A DNA stretch of 64,000 bases from Deinandra increscens subsp. villosa (GCA_039602395.1 JBCNJP010000019.1:8696997-8760996), one strand, 5' to 3'. Counted from the first letter of the stretch, positions 35,469-47,924 are shown. Made by a program: numbers and translations. Notes: generated by a model from the letters alone, not told the origin.

Positions 35469-37441
35469 AAAAGTGAATATATTGTTGTTATATATATATA
35501 TATATGAAGATGATCATTTAAGAACCATAATTCATTAATGCAAGTACACAATGTTATTTATTTATTGCATTCTAATGTTGTACTTACAATATGGCATAAC
35601 ATTTTTCAACTTAATACAACACAATAAAGACTATAATGGGACATTAGGAGGGATTAAGGCCCGCCAAAGTCTATTAAGGAAATTATATATATATATTTAT
35701 GTATGTGTTAGCGTGTTTGTGTACGTGTATGGGTATGAATGTGTATTTGCATATGTTATTGTTAATGGATATATGTGTATGTGTTTATACTTGTTTGTGC
35801 TAGGAAAATATGATATAATATGACACGATAAAGGCTATAATGAGTCATTAGTAGTGAACAAGCCCAATATGGTTCTATTTGGACAAATTTGACATTATTG
35901 TCTATTACAATCTAACGTTATTGGCTAGAACACGTTATAACACTATATGACATCACATCACACAATGATGCTCATACTGGCCCATTACGATCAAATAAGG
36001 CCGAAACATCGTATTATTATATCTAAATATCTAACTTATGTGTGAAACATATCAAATGTACATAGTTCTCACTAAAATCAGCTTAAAGATAATAAAATCA
36101 CTCTTATTCTAGAATTTCTTGAATTTATTTATTAAATTTCTTTTGAATTTGAAGTTTTGTCTTTATCATGTAATTAATTTTCTTTTGGTTGACTAGTTGA
36201 CCGATATGACTTGTAACTTATATCGGTCGGGTTCGGATGTGCGAAGTAATGCACACCCGTATCGATGAGGTTGTAAGTCGAGAACCTCAAAGGGGGTTTC
36301 AAGGGGGCATCACCCCCTTAGCGGGGGTTGGAGGCAGCGCCCCCGAGAGAACGGGATCCAAAGGGCAAAGTGGCTAAATAATTTCACAGAGACCAATAGT
36401 GTAAACCTAGCAGTTTTTCAAATTTTAAATGAATATGAGTTTATCTTGGAACGAAACTCCTCCATGTTATATTGTTTTTGTCCATATTATATATAAAACT
36501 AATTTTATTTAATATATAAATATATGTATTTATAAAGTTAGCTTAAAATTAAGAAAAATCAAACACCCTTGAAAATCTTGATTTTGGTGTCACAACCTCA
36601 TCCGGTCTGATTAACCTCCGGTTCTTTAGTTTGGAAATCGATCTGGCTCCTAATGAAGAAAAAACCATAAAGAACGACCGAGAATTTGGCTCCTCTTAAC
36701 TTCCCGCCTATATCTTCTACAACCCTTCCTTTCGCGCGAGCAGTTATCAAATCACCGAGAATTTTGTGCCTCAACTCTTCTCAAAAAGCCCTAATCAAAG
36801 CTGAAGGCTGCCCTCGTCGAATCTGAAGGTTGCGCCGCTGATCGAATTTCTACCCTAATTCACAAGACTCTTCTTTATTCAGGTTCGCAAGACTGCTTAT
36901 CTCTTAGATTCGATCCGAGAATTAAGTGTGTGATTCCTCATTCAGTTTTTGTTTACCACCAATATGTTTAAGATTCGTATTTGTTATGGAACAATTAGAT
37001 ATCATTTTTTACTAAACGGGTTAATTTTCATTAACACACCCAACCCAGTAGTATATTCTAAAATATATGATACGATGGCCATTTTTTTCTTAATTGACCA
37101 CCTTATATATGATATATGAACGAAAAGTGTTCATATCTAATAGAAATCTGAAGTATGAACCCAAAAAATATTTAAAGAAGGGCCCGGAATAGTAGTTTGC
37201 TTTACTTTAGATGAAGTTTTCATGTGTTTCTTTTTAACCATCCAAAGTGCTATTTCTCACAGTGCTGTTTTGATATATTTATAGTGACTTTATTTCATCA
37301 TGAAGTATTCTTGTATATATATACTACTATTATATAATAATAGATATAAGAGGGACTAAAAGGAATGTAAACTTTAAATTGTTTCCATTCACAGTGTTTG
37401 TCAATCTCATATTATCTATTTGACCATTCTTGTTCTACTAA
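35466..37441. other. CACTA interior: spacer, GC-rich hairpins and tnpA promoter/leader
   Basis: 35466-36200 is AT-rich and non-coding. At 36284-36350 GC-rich inverted words (AAGGGGGCATCACCCCCTT; GCGGGGGTTGGAGGCAGCGCCCCCG) form adjacent hairpins. From about 36690 (CGCCTATATC) to 36905 the sequence looks like a plant promoter and CT-rich leader for the tnpA-like gene. An intron in the leader probably ends at AATGCAG just before 37449. Confidence 0.5.
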
Positions 37442-37459
37442 ATGCAGTGTTTTTACATT

Positions 37460-40291
37460 ATGGATGGTAGTGGCGTCGGTAATCATGGTGGTGGTGCCGG
37501 TACTGGTGGTGGTGACTCGGGCACTCGTCGTGGTAGTCCCCGAACTCGTGGTGGAAAGGTACCTTCAAGGGATGCTAATGTATTAGGGAGAAGTAGTGGT
37601 AGTGGCACTCGCAATATATGTATTCAGGAGCCTAATTTCGGTAGTGGTGCTAATGATTCTTTAGGGAAATATGGATACCAGAAGTCTAGTTTTAATGGTA
37701 AAGGTAAAAAGTCTATTGGAGAAGGAAAATATAGACAAACTTGTGGGGGATACGTGGTGTTACGTGGTGGTAAAAGTGGTGGAGTTGGTGGCAGTAATAG
37801 TCGTGTGGCTCGTGGTGATGAAATGGCTGATATGGCCGGAGTAATTCGTAACGTTATAGGGCAACCGATCATAATGGATAATGAGGATGATGGCAATGAT
37901 CAGGATGATGGTAGTGAGGATGCTGGGTTTGAGGATGTTGGTGGGGGGGGGGATGATGGTGGTGAGGATGCTGGTTTTGAGGATGAAAGTGGTGTGGATG
38001 TTGGTTTTGAGGTTGATGGTGGTGAGGGGCGATTGATCAAACGTATAGGAAAAAAGTATGTTTTTAATTTTGGCATTATATTTTGTGTTTATTCATTTTA
38101 AAAAATATACTTATTGGTTATCTTAATATTGTAGGTTTGCTAATGGACGTGTTCACAAGAGTGCAATTGATATACTAGTACAAAACCTTGATGGAGATTG
38201 GGAGACGTTTTCAAAGGTCCCACATAGCAAATTGTGGGAAATGTTTAATAGCTTCAGGGTAATATATCAATTAATTATTTATATATGTTATAAGAACTTC
38301 TTTTAATTTTCCATGTCTACCTTTATTTATTGTATAGACCTTGTGGAGGTGGGATCCACGAGATGAATATTACATTTTTGAAGGATTCATTAACGTGCTC
38401 AAGGGTCGTTTTCAAGATATGATGTGCGATCTAAGAGGAGAATCGAAAGACAAAGCTAGGAAGGATAGGCATGTTATTGGAAATGATGAAGAGAGATTCG
38501 ACATAACTTCTAATTATCCGCCGGATAAGGTGCCTCTTGAAAGATGGCAACGTTTGTGCAAAGTATAACCGTTAATACATTATTGTTTTTATTCCGTAAA
38601 TATTATTGTTCTACATATATCATACATTTTTTTTTACTATATGCAGTTTTGGAACACCGAAAAATGGTTAAAACGATCTAAAGCGGGGAGAAAGAACCGT
38701 CAGAATGATATATCCCGTCATACAGACGGGTTGATGGGTTTCAATGAACACCGAATCCGCTTGGTAAGCTAATCGTATTAATGAATTTCAGTAACTTAAT
38801 TTGTTAGTAACATTAATAGGAACTGAACCCCTATTATCTCTTATTTCAAGGTGTTTCAGGATTTTTTTTTTTAACCTTTTATGACTTTAGATGTGCTCCA
38901 CCTAGGTACTTTGCAGGCAAGTCAAAACACCCTATGCCCATTGCAAATAGTCTACCTTTTCATGCACAAATAGAAGCACACATAAAGCAGTGCACCACCC
39001 CTTATAAATAATCACATGAGACTTAGTATGTTAAGAGTGTATTTTGTCCCTAACTTCTGTTAAGAATGAATAATAATTTCTAACCAAGAACCCTTCTAAA
39101 AATTGATGAATATACCATATCAATGTATAGCATTTCACAAATCTTGAATCTAAGCAACAGTAGGATTGAGTTGACCAACACACACTTTTGTTTGTATATT
39201 TAAAACATGTCAATGTTTTATGTAGGAAAAACAAAAGGGTGGACCGGTTAGTTTTGATTTAGTCTTCATTGAAACCCATGCTACCAAAGATACTAAAAAG
39301 AGATTACGAGAAGGGGATATCAATATCAGGGATCTGGAACAGTTAGAGTTTGTCACGCCGAGATCAAAACAATCATATGTAAGTTATCATATTTATATGT
39401 ATATATATACATACATTTACATATAAAAGTAATTAGTATATAAACTTTTATTACAGTTTCACTAGTCTTTTTTTTATGAACATGTAGGCATCGTTCCCTA
39501 AAGAACTTGAGAAGGAACACGGGTCAAACAACAATCAGAATCAACTTGGTGTGTGGGAGCATCTGCATCTCGACGATCGTGGCCAAATGTTTGGGATAGG
39601 ATCGTCTGATCCACATTTTATGGTGATCGGGACACAATCATCATATGACCGACAGTCACAAGAGGTATTCTTGTTATTATTATTGTTATTATCAAGTCAT
39701 ACATATATATGCATTAGGTTGTATTTTTTTTTTCTTTTTTTCAAAGTGATGTTGGTAATATTATTACAACACCATTTTAGTACATAAGAGTTTCAATAAC
39801 ACTATTATGGACAAAAACTCTTTTATCACATCTCTAATACTATCAAAGTTGCCTTTCGTCCCACTGGAAGCATTAGTTAAAAGAATAATTAAATATTATA
39901 TATTAGCTAGGATATTATCTAAATACACTTACTATAATTACCATTACAGTAATTATGAGCAATAATATGAATAATACTATTAGTCACATTTAGGTGTTCT
40001 TGGCTTGGTTAGGAGGAGCTTATTTCATCCCACTGGAACCATTTGCACCACTTTATAAACTACTATATATTTATGTATTAATTATTAATTTTATATATAT
40101 ATATATATATATGTTTTCACAAATTATAGGTCAAAAATGTTCAATCCCAACTAGAAAAAGAAAGGGAGGCCCGAAAGAACTTGGAAAATCGCTTGGAAGA
40201 AATGCAAAGAAATGCAGAGATCGAAAGGGCTGAACGCGAGAAAGTACAAAAAGAAATCGAAGAATTAAAGAGAAATACTGCGAATAAGTAG
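37460..40291 (+). CDS. CACTA TNPA-like protein (plant transposase Ptta/En/Spm family)
   Basis: DNA-binding accessory transposition protein of CACTA elements (Transposase_24-type). Seven exons join in frame: 37460-38055, 38135-38258, 38338-38562, 38647-38763, 39226-39378, 39488-39664 and 40130-40291, giving about 517 residues with no internal stop. Order: Gly/Arg-rich start; acidic repeats (DDGNDQDDGSEDAGFED); a conserved core with SKLWEMFNSF, LWRWDPRD and PLERWQRLCKFW; SKAGRKNRQN; GPVSFDLVFIETH; and a charged coiled-coil tail (NVQSQLEKEREARKNLENRL). ATG 37442 is an alternative, but it overlaps a likely splice acceptor. In En/Spm, TNPA binds the subterminal repeats and works with TNPD, which this element lacks. 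All splice sites look usable. Confidence 0.88.
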
Positions 40292-41084
40292 CCTTTTTAT
40301 TTATGTTGGATTTTGACATTGTTTGATGATTAGTAGTAACTGTTGGAATTTGTGAATTGTTAAAAGATTGTTATGGATTTTGACATTCTGTCATCATATT
40401 TATGTAGTTTTAAGGTTATTTTATGCAGTTCTTTTAGCATTTTTATAGTAATTTGTCAGTAATTTTATGTAGTAATTTTCCAATAAATTTTCTTAGGTAA
40501 ATTTATGTTTGTCACAAGTTGTCGGAAAAATAATAATAATAATTGTTTTGTCTCAATAAAGTCGGAAAAACGAAACGTTAAATTACTTAAATTTTAGGAT
40601 TTGTTGGAATTTTGTCGCTAGAGAGAATTAACTAAAATAAATCAGTTTAAGCTTTGTCGGAAAACCATCGGAACAAACAAAGAAAGAAATTTAAAAATTG
40701 TGTTTTGTTGGCAATTCGTCGCTATTAAAAAATAGATTCGTCGGAAATCATCGGAAAGGTAACATTAATTATTATTATTAATGTTATTATTTTCATCTGT
40801 AATTAATAAAAAAAATATTAGCAAAATAAACTTTTGTCACAATTTTGATGGTATATTGTAGGAATTATATGAAAGCTTTGTTGTTGGTATTTTGTCGCAA
40901 ATTTAGCGACAAAACTTTTTTGTCGCTATTTTGTAGAAACTTTTGTCACAACTTTGTTGGAAATATATTTCCTACATAGTTTTTTCCGACAACCACATTT
41001 TGTCGGTATATGGTCGCTAAACAAGGTTTCCGACTACTTTCCTACGAATTTGTTTGTCGGAAAACTTCCCTTTTTTTAGTAGTG
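40292..41084 (+). repeat. CACTA right subterminal repeat region
   Basis: tnpA 3' UTR followed by many TTTTGTCGCTA, TTGTCGGAAA and TCGTCGGAAA words ending at the terminal TAGTAGTG. The same words, inverted, fill 30165-30600. Confidence 0.8.
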
Positions 41085-41457
41085 CATGAACTATCGGTTT
41101 CCGGATCTTCCTGGCGTGCCCTTTTCCGAGCTGTTACCGTTTGCAAGCGCTGAAGCGGTTAACCTCGTCGGCTCGCTTCTTTCGTGGTGTCCATACGCTC
41201 GTCCGACAGCCATGCAAGCGCTTCAACACCCGTTCTTCCATGGATGTTACCGGGTCCCGAGAAATGTCCGCCTACACGACTCCGATCCTTCGTTACCGCT
41301 AGTGTTCAAATTGGCGCTCCTACGAGAGTGGTTGAAGAAGAATTCATCAAGTAGTTTGAAGATTAGTTGTGCAACTGCCATGCTAGCAAGAAGGGATACA
41401 CATCATGATGATTTGATTCGTAGGCTCCCAGAATATCCATTCGAGTTTATGAAGTAA

Positions 41458-42720
41458 AATTAACAGATATATCATCAACTTGTTGCAAACTTTTTAGGGT
41501 TTGAGTTTGTAAATTGCTTCTGTTTCATTTGTTTTGGTTTATGAAGATTTGAATTGTTATGTTTCTTGAATGAATTTCATTTGCGGATATTATATCATTT
41601 TCTTGAATAATTGTTCTTTATTTAATTTCTTGAGTTTTTTTTTCTATCATTATATATCTCTTACATGTAAGCTAGTCATGACCATATAACTTGTGTCAAA
41701 CTACGATCGCAGTAGTGAGAAGGTTAGTTTATGACAAAACAAAACCTTGAAACTAAATAAAAATGACATATTAAAAATGAATTAAACAAGTAAGATAATG
41801 TTAGAAATAAAGTAAAGATACAGAGAAACTGATCGTTTAATCGCAATACACAATTGCAGAATAATGAATCACAGAACAAATAATAAGAACTGAAACATAA
41901 ACCGGATGAATAAAGACGAACAGAAAGCAGGTTCAATTCCTGCAATAAAAAAGAACAGAAGAAACAAAAAACAAAATAACAGAGCCGAGTTTTTGTTTGA
42001 CACAATTTCCTTAAACAGATTCGTCATCTGTTTTCGAGGTACACCGGCTCAAAGCAGGGTACCGCTGGACTTGAGTATTTGCCTGAAAGATCATCGGACG
42101 AGAGTTGCAGAGAGAGATAGTGTGTCTGTGTTTTTTCGTCTATTGATGTTCCTGATTATACAATAATTTATACACACGAAAATTATTGCACCATTAAACA
42201 GCGGTAATGAGCAAAAATGATGATCTGTTACGAATAACAAAAAGTCTTGGTAAATCAAAACGTCAATCCTATATTATAACGAGCATTATTTATTATCCGG
42301 AACAACTTCGGTTCGTAAGAACCCAAATTATGAAAAGGCGTCCGCCTTAAGAAAACTTGTTTTGAACTTCGTGTTAAAGTGATGGTTTTCACCGTTTGTC
42401 TTGGTCTCTCCGGTTTTCGTTCTTCGTATGAGCCTCACCGAGTCATCGTGCTCTGACACCAACTCTTTATATAATAAAACCAGGACAATTTATAAAAACT
42501 CAATAAACCCATATTTATACTAATCCTAGATCTTGGAAAAAGCAAGAAACCTAATTATATATAAACTAGAAAACTAAATAAAATAATTAAAGACCTAACA
42601 AAAAACTAATTTTAATAATCAAAACTAATTCTAGTCTAATACTAACTCAATTAAATAATTAACAAAATTTACTAATTAACCCTTTATTGTTGACAAATTA
42701 CAGGATTAATCTAACATATT
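41458..42720. other. 3' flank of kinase pseudogene and repeat
   Basis: AT-rich flank, the ~500-bp repeat (41816-42305), then a stretch with GTGCTCTGACACCAACTC at 42450-42468. Its complement resembles a weak tRNA-Met primer site (TTGGTGTCAGAGCA), which hints that the repeat is retroelement DNA on the minus strand. No coding domain seen. Confidence 0.4.
41816..42305. repeat. ~500-bp dispersed repeat, copy 2
   Basis: Direct-orientation partner of 24394-24895. Several small indels separate the copies. Confidence 0.7.
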
Positions 42721-45700
42721 AGAGGTGTACAAACCGGTTCTTTTTTCAGACCGGTTGTAGTCAAAACTGGTTTTTGATGAAACCAATTCGGGTTAGGAAC
42801 CAATTTTTCAAAAGAGCAGTTATATGTTTGGTTTTCTTTTTTAGTTTCAACAAGATTTCCATTCCGCGCGTTGCTGCGGAGAACCGTTGCTTAAGTGTGA
42901 AGCTAGCCAAGGAAACTAATGTCAAACGATTCATTCTAGTTATGAGCGATGATATTATCACACAAATTTTGTCCATACGAATTACACTTCCAAATTTAAA
43001 GGAGACATATGTTTAGAACTTTTTATATAGAAAACCCACGTTTATAACCTATATTGGGATGTATTATTAAAGTATATAGTTGTGTATTGTAAATGCATGT
43101 GTGTTACCATTGCATTTATAAATACGATGATCGAAACAATTGCAGTCAAAAACATGATTTCTAACTTATGGCTAACAAATGGTTACCTAATAGTATAGTC
43201 ATGAATATGCAATTTGGTAGAAACGGAATGATCATGTGTATGAAATTAAGCCAACAATGTTAATCATCCACATATGATGTTGCCAAGTTTAAAAGCATTC
43301 ATTGAAATTGTCATAGATCTCTAAGTAAAAGGGGGGTCAATTCTGTTGCAAAGATTTAAAACGTTGAATACAATTACAAAATAGAAATCTAAATCATTGT
43401 AGAATAAGCATACAAAAAAAAAAAGACGCCCTTACTCTCATAACACCATACTATATTTTCTTTTTGTTTTAGGTATTATGATTTAAAAAAGATCATAGAG
43501 ATAATCATATACTGCGAATAAAAAAGAATGACTTAGGTTATGTAAATTACCTCATCTGTATATTGTTGAGGTTTATGGGCATGCTCTTGTAGGAAATCAT
43601 AATACTCCCTCTGTTAGTAGACATGAACATATAATGAATTAAGGTACATGCCTTTTCCTATATTAAAAAATCACCGCAGAGATCTAAGAACATTTCTATA
43701 ATTAATGTATAAATACATAGCAACATACCAGATTGTCCAACTTTCCTTCAACATGAGCATGGTTAAGCCATTAGGAAGAGACATCAAATGTAACTCACAG
43801 AAATAATCTATTAACAAACATCGTTAAATAGAACAATAAGGTAGGAAAAAATATTGGTATAAATAGCTTAATAAGTGAGAAAATACCTAGCTTTAGGCCT
43901 CCGCTATGTAATTTAGACGTGATCTTCTATGCAATACCTCTAAACAAATTGACTATAGGTTCAAGTATTTCAACTCACTTAAGTTTTTCTATATAAATCT
44001 TTGTTGAATTCTATAGAAATAATATTTCTATAAAGGACTAAAAGATCATGTGTATCCAAATAGTTAAAACAAATATCTTAGTGGTTCCATCATAGAACAT
44101 TTCTTTTACAGTTTTGCAGGTCATATGCAATCTTGTTTTAATGATGCGGGTATCTCAACTTTTAGCCATTCACAGAACTACATATGAGTTTAAACTAAAC
44201 AAAAGGACCTTCTGTTGGTATTTATATTTAAAAACTATTGATTTAATTACCAATAGCATTTTACATCGATTTTTTGTAATAAAAACTTACAGGTAGAAAG
44301 TCAAGTTTTGAGAGCCTCACAATGACATCCTCTTGAGTTAGGCTCAGATGTGATGGTATGAACTTAAAGCCGCAAATACTAAAACACATTTAGAATTTTA
44401 TTGGTGATTCTTTTAAGTGTATTTAAAGTTTCTTACCATTTAAATGAGTATGATAAATGGGTCAAATCTATATGTATGATTGCAAATATCTATATTTAAT
44501 CATCAGTAGCATTTAACCCCTATTCTGGTTGAATGTACATAACTAAGTTTATGTAGGCCTAAAATTAAAATGCTATGGCTGCTAAAGGTGTTAACTGTAT
44601 AAGAATTTGCAAGCAAAAGTCTAGATGAATTTGTATTAGTAAAAACAAGTAAGTTTATGGTGTTTTATATGAATTTGCTTCAAACAAAAGTCAGAGCATT
44701 ATGAAAGGTGCAATCTTTAATACAATGCTTGCAGGATCATCCAATATCTAGGTGCAATCTTATGATCCTCTTTTTCTTTCCCTGTGAATAATAATCTTTT
44801 GTCTTTGTCACTGATTCATATTAGACAGAAGTGTAAACAGTTAGCCGCAATGATAAACATAATTATCATTGAAAATTTGATATTTGAATTCTATTTGGGT
44901 TTAGAAGTGATTGAGAAACAAACCAAATTACAAATGTTTAACCGAATAATTTATGCTCAATTACAATCTCTAGACAAATGAAGTGATGGAAGACATTTGT
45001 TTATCATATAGTTTTTAACAGAGCCATCATCAAAACCGAAACACGTTCTTTGATCATCAAGAATTTTAAAAGAGCCATCATCAAAACCCTTTTTGGTGTT
45101 TGTGATGAGTCGGTGATTAAGCACAACCACCTCCGTATATATTTTTCGGTTAACAGGACACTAAAAATCACCAAATAAGAAAGAAGCGTTTAAACAAAGA
45201 CTTAATAGGAACCAACAAATTACCAGGCACCAAACAAAAACGAACATTAAGGAACCCAATAATTAAAATCAAACGGATAACATGATCGGTTAGGAAAAAA
45301 CGTCGCACAAAAGATTACCAGAGATCGAAGAAGAACATCACATACCTGGCGCAAGAACAAACGGATACACTCAAAATCTCGAGCAATGAAGAAAGCATTA
45401 AAAACTCCAAATGCAAACCTCCAATACCTCCAATGCCGTAATTTCATATGGAATCAATTATCAGATTATGATATACTGTTTTAGAATTTTCATTATTAAT
45501 CAATGAAGTATAGAACATACGAACAAAAACACCAAATCTGAAATACAAATTTTAAAAACTTTTAAACCAAATCAAATAAGAACATAGACACTTTCAGACC
45601 CAAATAGAAGAACAACTTGATAAACCCTAGTTTTAGAAAATCTGAGAATAGAAGGGGAGAACCTGTAATCGTTGGTCGGAAAATAGATTGTTGAAGCTAT

Positions 45701-46300
45701 TTGCGTGAAATCCTGATGGAGGGAGTTGCGATTGCGTGTATGTTAATGGATGAAATAGGCGTCGCTGTGGAATGATGAAGGGAATGGCGTAGTGAAACCC
45801 TGATGGAGGAAGATGTGATTGCGTGTATGGTAATGGATGAAAAGGAAAGCGTTTTTGAACGTTGAAGGGGGAAGTGTGAAGCAGATGCGTGATGGAGATT
45901 GTCAATGGCGGGTGTGAGAATGAAGGGGGGAAAATGGCGGTTACCGGAGGAGTAGAAGAAGGGCGGAGGATGGCACGTGACGTGGGCGTGATTTTAATAC
46001 CAATAGTTGGTAAATGTGTAATAGGGGGAATTGTGTTTTGACCTTTTTGACTGGCTGGTCTAGTTAAACCGGTTCAAGCATGTGGGTACAAGAATCGATA
46101 CAAACTATAGGTTTGGGCTTGAACCAGTTCGGTTCTTGCCAAACCGGTATCATTCGGTTTCGATTTTTGAACCGGTGTTTTTCACCGGTTTCATTCAATT
46201 TCGATTTCCGAACCAGAAGTTTCGAACAAAGCTTCATTTTAATATTGTATTTGACGGAATATTACGAACAAAATAAAGTTAGTTATTTTAAAATTCGGTG
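42721..46300. other. Composite repeat region with a possible captured gene fragment
   Basis: Left edge TAGAGGTGTACAAACCGG and AACCGG-rich right part (46070-46215) look like the two halves of an old hAT-type element. Between them, TCCGCGCGTTGCTGCGGA at about 42862 is a hairpin that could belong to a minus-strand Helitron end. 45655-45900 has two copies of a unit containing GATTGCGTGTATG. Exon-like sequence lies at 43729-44378 (separate entry). No complete gene is visible. Confidence 0.4.
43729..44378 (-). pseudogene. Unidentified multi-exon fragment
   Basis: Three minus-strand segments with correct AG/GT borders join in frame: 44378-44291 (ICGFKFIPSHLSLTQEDVIV ...), 43926-43887 (KITSKLHSGGLKL) and 43807-43729 (DYFCELHLMSLPNGLTML ... 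SWTIW). A further coding-like segment (EYYDFLQEHAHKPQQYTDE) ends at about 43553 but does not continue in phase. Start and end of the gene are not visible. I do not recognise the family; the opening has a weak NAC-like feel (GFKFIPS) that I do not trust. It may be a gene piece carried by a transposon. Confidence 0.45.
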
Positions 46301-47501
46301 TTAGTCTCTCGTTATCTCATGTGAAGTCAATTTAATATAAAAAGTTTGATTGCGGTGATTTAAGCCTGATGGAAATGTGATCTCACTAAATATGTTGTTT
46401 CACTTTATTTTCTAAATTTAGCGTGTTTGCTGTTTATTACACCTTAAAATTTATTACACCTTAAAACGCTTAAACATATATCTATTTGGGTTGGGAGTGG
46501 GGTTCGATTAGTGATAGTGAAGTTATTGGAGTTAAAGTTTGTTCTCTTTAAGATTAAATGTTCGATACCGTAGATGAATTTGATGTAATTTAGATAGAAT
46601 AGATTAAAAGTATTATAATATTACATTAAAAAAATCTATTTTACTTGTAAAAGCGGTTAAAGCTAATTTTTGGCTTTTTATCTTTCCTATGTGATCAAAG
46701 TATGAATTTATGATTATAATAATATCTAATCTAATGACGTTTAATGAAAGAACATTAATAAGATAGTTAATAGTATTCGACATATATTAAGAGTCTTAAT
46801 TTAAAATGTCATAGTTTAAGAAATCCGTAATACTTTAATTCACACTTCTATGTGGATAGCAATATATAATTACTCAGCTTTTACCTACACCAGGTCTTAT
46901 TACTCATCGGATACAAGATATTCGCTTACCGTCATTAGTTTATAAGCGTTATGTTAGGATTGACTTTTATATATGCTTAATGTTTATCTCTTTATTATTT
47001 TTAACGGTAAATTTGGATAACTGACGGGGACATTACACAACCTAATCGATCAACTCCAATCTTCATGAGGAGGAAACCCATCATAGTTGAGAAAACCTTC
47101 TGGCCAACCTATAACCCTCGTTTATTACTATTTTGTTACAAGGGCGACTTGAACCCAAACCTCTCATTGTATAATATGGTGAGATTATGGTGTTTTTTTA
47201 TTTTTTATTTTTTTGTTATAAGTGTTTTTTTATCTGTATGAAGTATGAATTTATAATTATAATAATATCTAATCTGATGACTTGAATCAAAGACCTCTTA
47301 TTTTTAATTTTTTTTGTTACAAATACGTCTTAAACTCAAGACATATAACCCCCATCTCTTAGGTACCTCCCACTAGCCAATTAGGCTAGAGATCATTGGT
47401 AGCTTAATGTTAATCTAACTATGCGGTGCCTTACGCGAGTGGTTGTGTGAGCCGACTCACATCATGGCATATATACCGTGCCACCATACATGACTTGTAG
47501 G
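46301..47501. other. Intergenic with an inverted SINE
   Basis: AT-rich DNA and the SINE at 47002-47402. No gene seen. Confidence 0.4.
47002..47402 (-). mobile_element. tRNA-derived SINE, copies on the minus strand
   Basis: Complement of 47377-47388 gives the A box TAGCCTAATTGG. The complement of the rest reads through GGGAGGTACC, GTTCAAGTCGCCC, GGTTTTCTCAACTATG and TTATCCAAATTTACCGTT, the layout of the 14468 SINE. The A-box end and the body appear separated by ~150 bases of extra DNA, so this may be two overlapping fragments. Confidence 0.55.
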
Positions 47502-47916
47502 CAAGGCGGGTTAATCCTTTTGAGGGCCCAAGGCCAATAAAAAAGTTCAGGCCCTATTTTAAATACGGGGTTCGATATTAATAACTGGTAATGTATCGAT
47601 AAAACAACTAATGAATAAACCAAGTCATTAATCAAGTCTCAAATGCAAAACATATTAATAAACCAAGTCATTAGTCAAGTCTCAAGTGCAAAAACATATT
47701 TTGGATTATGAAATACAGTTATTTTTCCATACCTATAGCTAAGGTACTTGATATGAAAAGGAGGAGTCTCACCGTTTAATCCTTTTTCCTTCCTGTTTGA
47801 ACACGTGTAAATAGATATATCTATCTTTGCGTATATATTTTTTCAATATTGGGGCCTCAAAATTTTTGGGGGCCAAAGGCCAGAGACTTTATTTGTATAC
47901 TATCGGCCCGGCCCCG
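47502..47916. mobile_element. hAT-like short element
   Basis: 415 bp with GC-rich imperfect inverted ends (CAAGGCGGGTTAATCC ... CGGCCCGGCCCCG) and perfect 8-bp target duplications CTTGTAGG (47494-47501 and 47917-47924). Non-coding. Confidence 0.7.
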
Positions 47917-47924
47917 CTTGTAGG

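Larger units (their letters stand above)
30138..41084 (+). mobile_element. CACTA (En/Spm) DNA transposon, 10.9 kb
   Basis: Begins CACTACTAGAAAA and ends TTTTTTTAGTAGTG. The 3-bp target duplication is CAT (30135-30137 and 41085-41087), the CACTA signature. Both ends carry many direct and inverted copies of a TTTGTCGGAAA/CCGACAAA word (about 30175-30600 and 40500-41060), the expected subterminal TNPA-binding repeats. One gene, tnpA-like, lies at 37460-40291. I see no tnpD-type transposase, so the element could move only with help in trans. Its left two-thirds has been invaded by other elements (30882-35366 entries). Confidence 0.94.
29463..41457 (+). pseudogene. CMGC protein kinase (MHK/CDKF-4-like), broken and split by a CACTA element
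   Basis: Ser/Thr kinase of the MAK/MHK branch of the CMGC group. Part 1 (29463-30137) begins MDKYLIIKKLGSGSYGAVWK with its Gly-rich loop. It changes frame near 29530 and continues with the helix-C Glu region (REAKAL), HRDLKPMN, DFGLA, the activation-loop T-H-Y, WYRAPE and DMWAMGAI. The stretch expected to carry the beta-3 VAxK lysine is missing at the frame change, so an ATP-binding residue is lost. Part 2 (41088-41457) continues MNYRFPDLPG..., RPTAMQALQHPFF and ends FEFMK-stop. Removing 30138-41087 rejoins the frame exactly (ARN-MNYRF). The whole kinase has no introns, whereas relatives have many, so a retrocopied origin is likely. Two independent lesions make it a pseudogene, unless the CACTA element can be spliced out and the 5' lesion bypassed. 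Confidence 0.9.

Noticed and set aside
37442..37459. ATG at 37442 as start of the tnpA-like protein
   Set aside because: It overlaps a likely splice acceptor (AATGCAG); the next in-frame ATG at 37460 is safer. Not excluded.
46080..46304. Plus-strand frames near 46.1 kb
   Set aside because: They arise from AACCGG-type repeats of an old hAT-like element.
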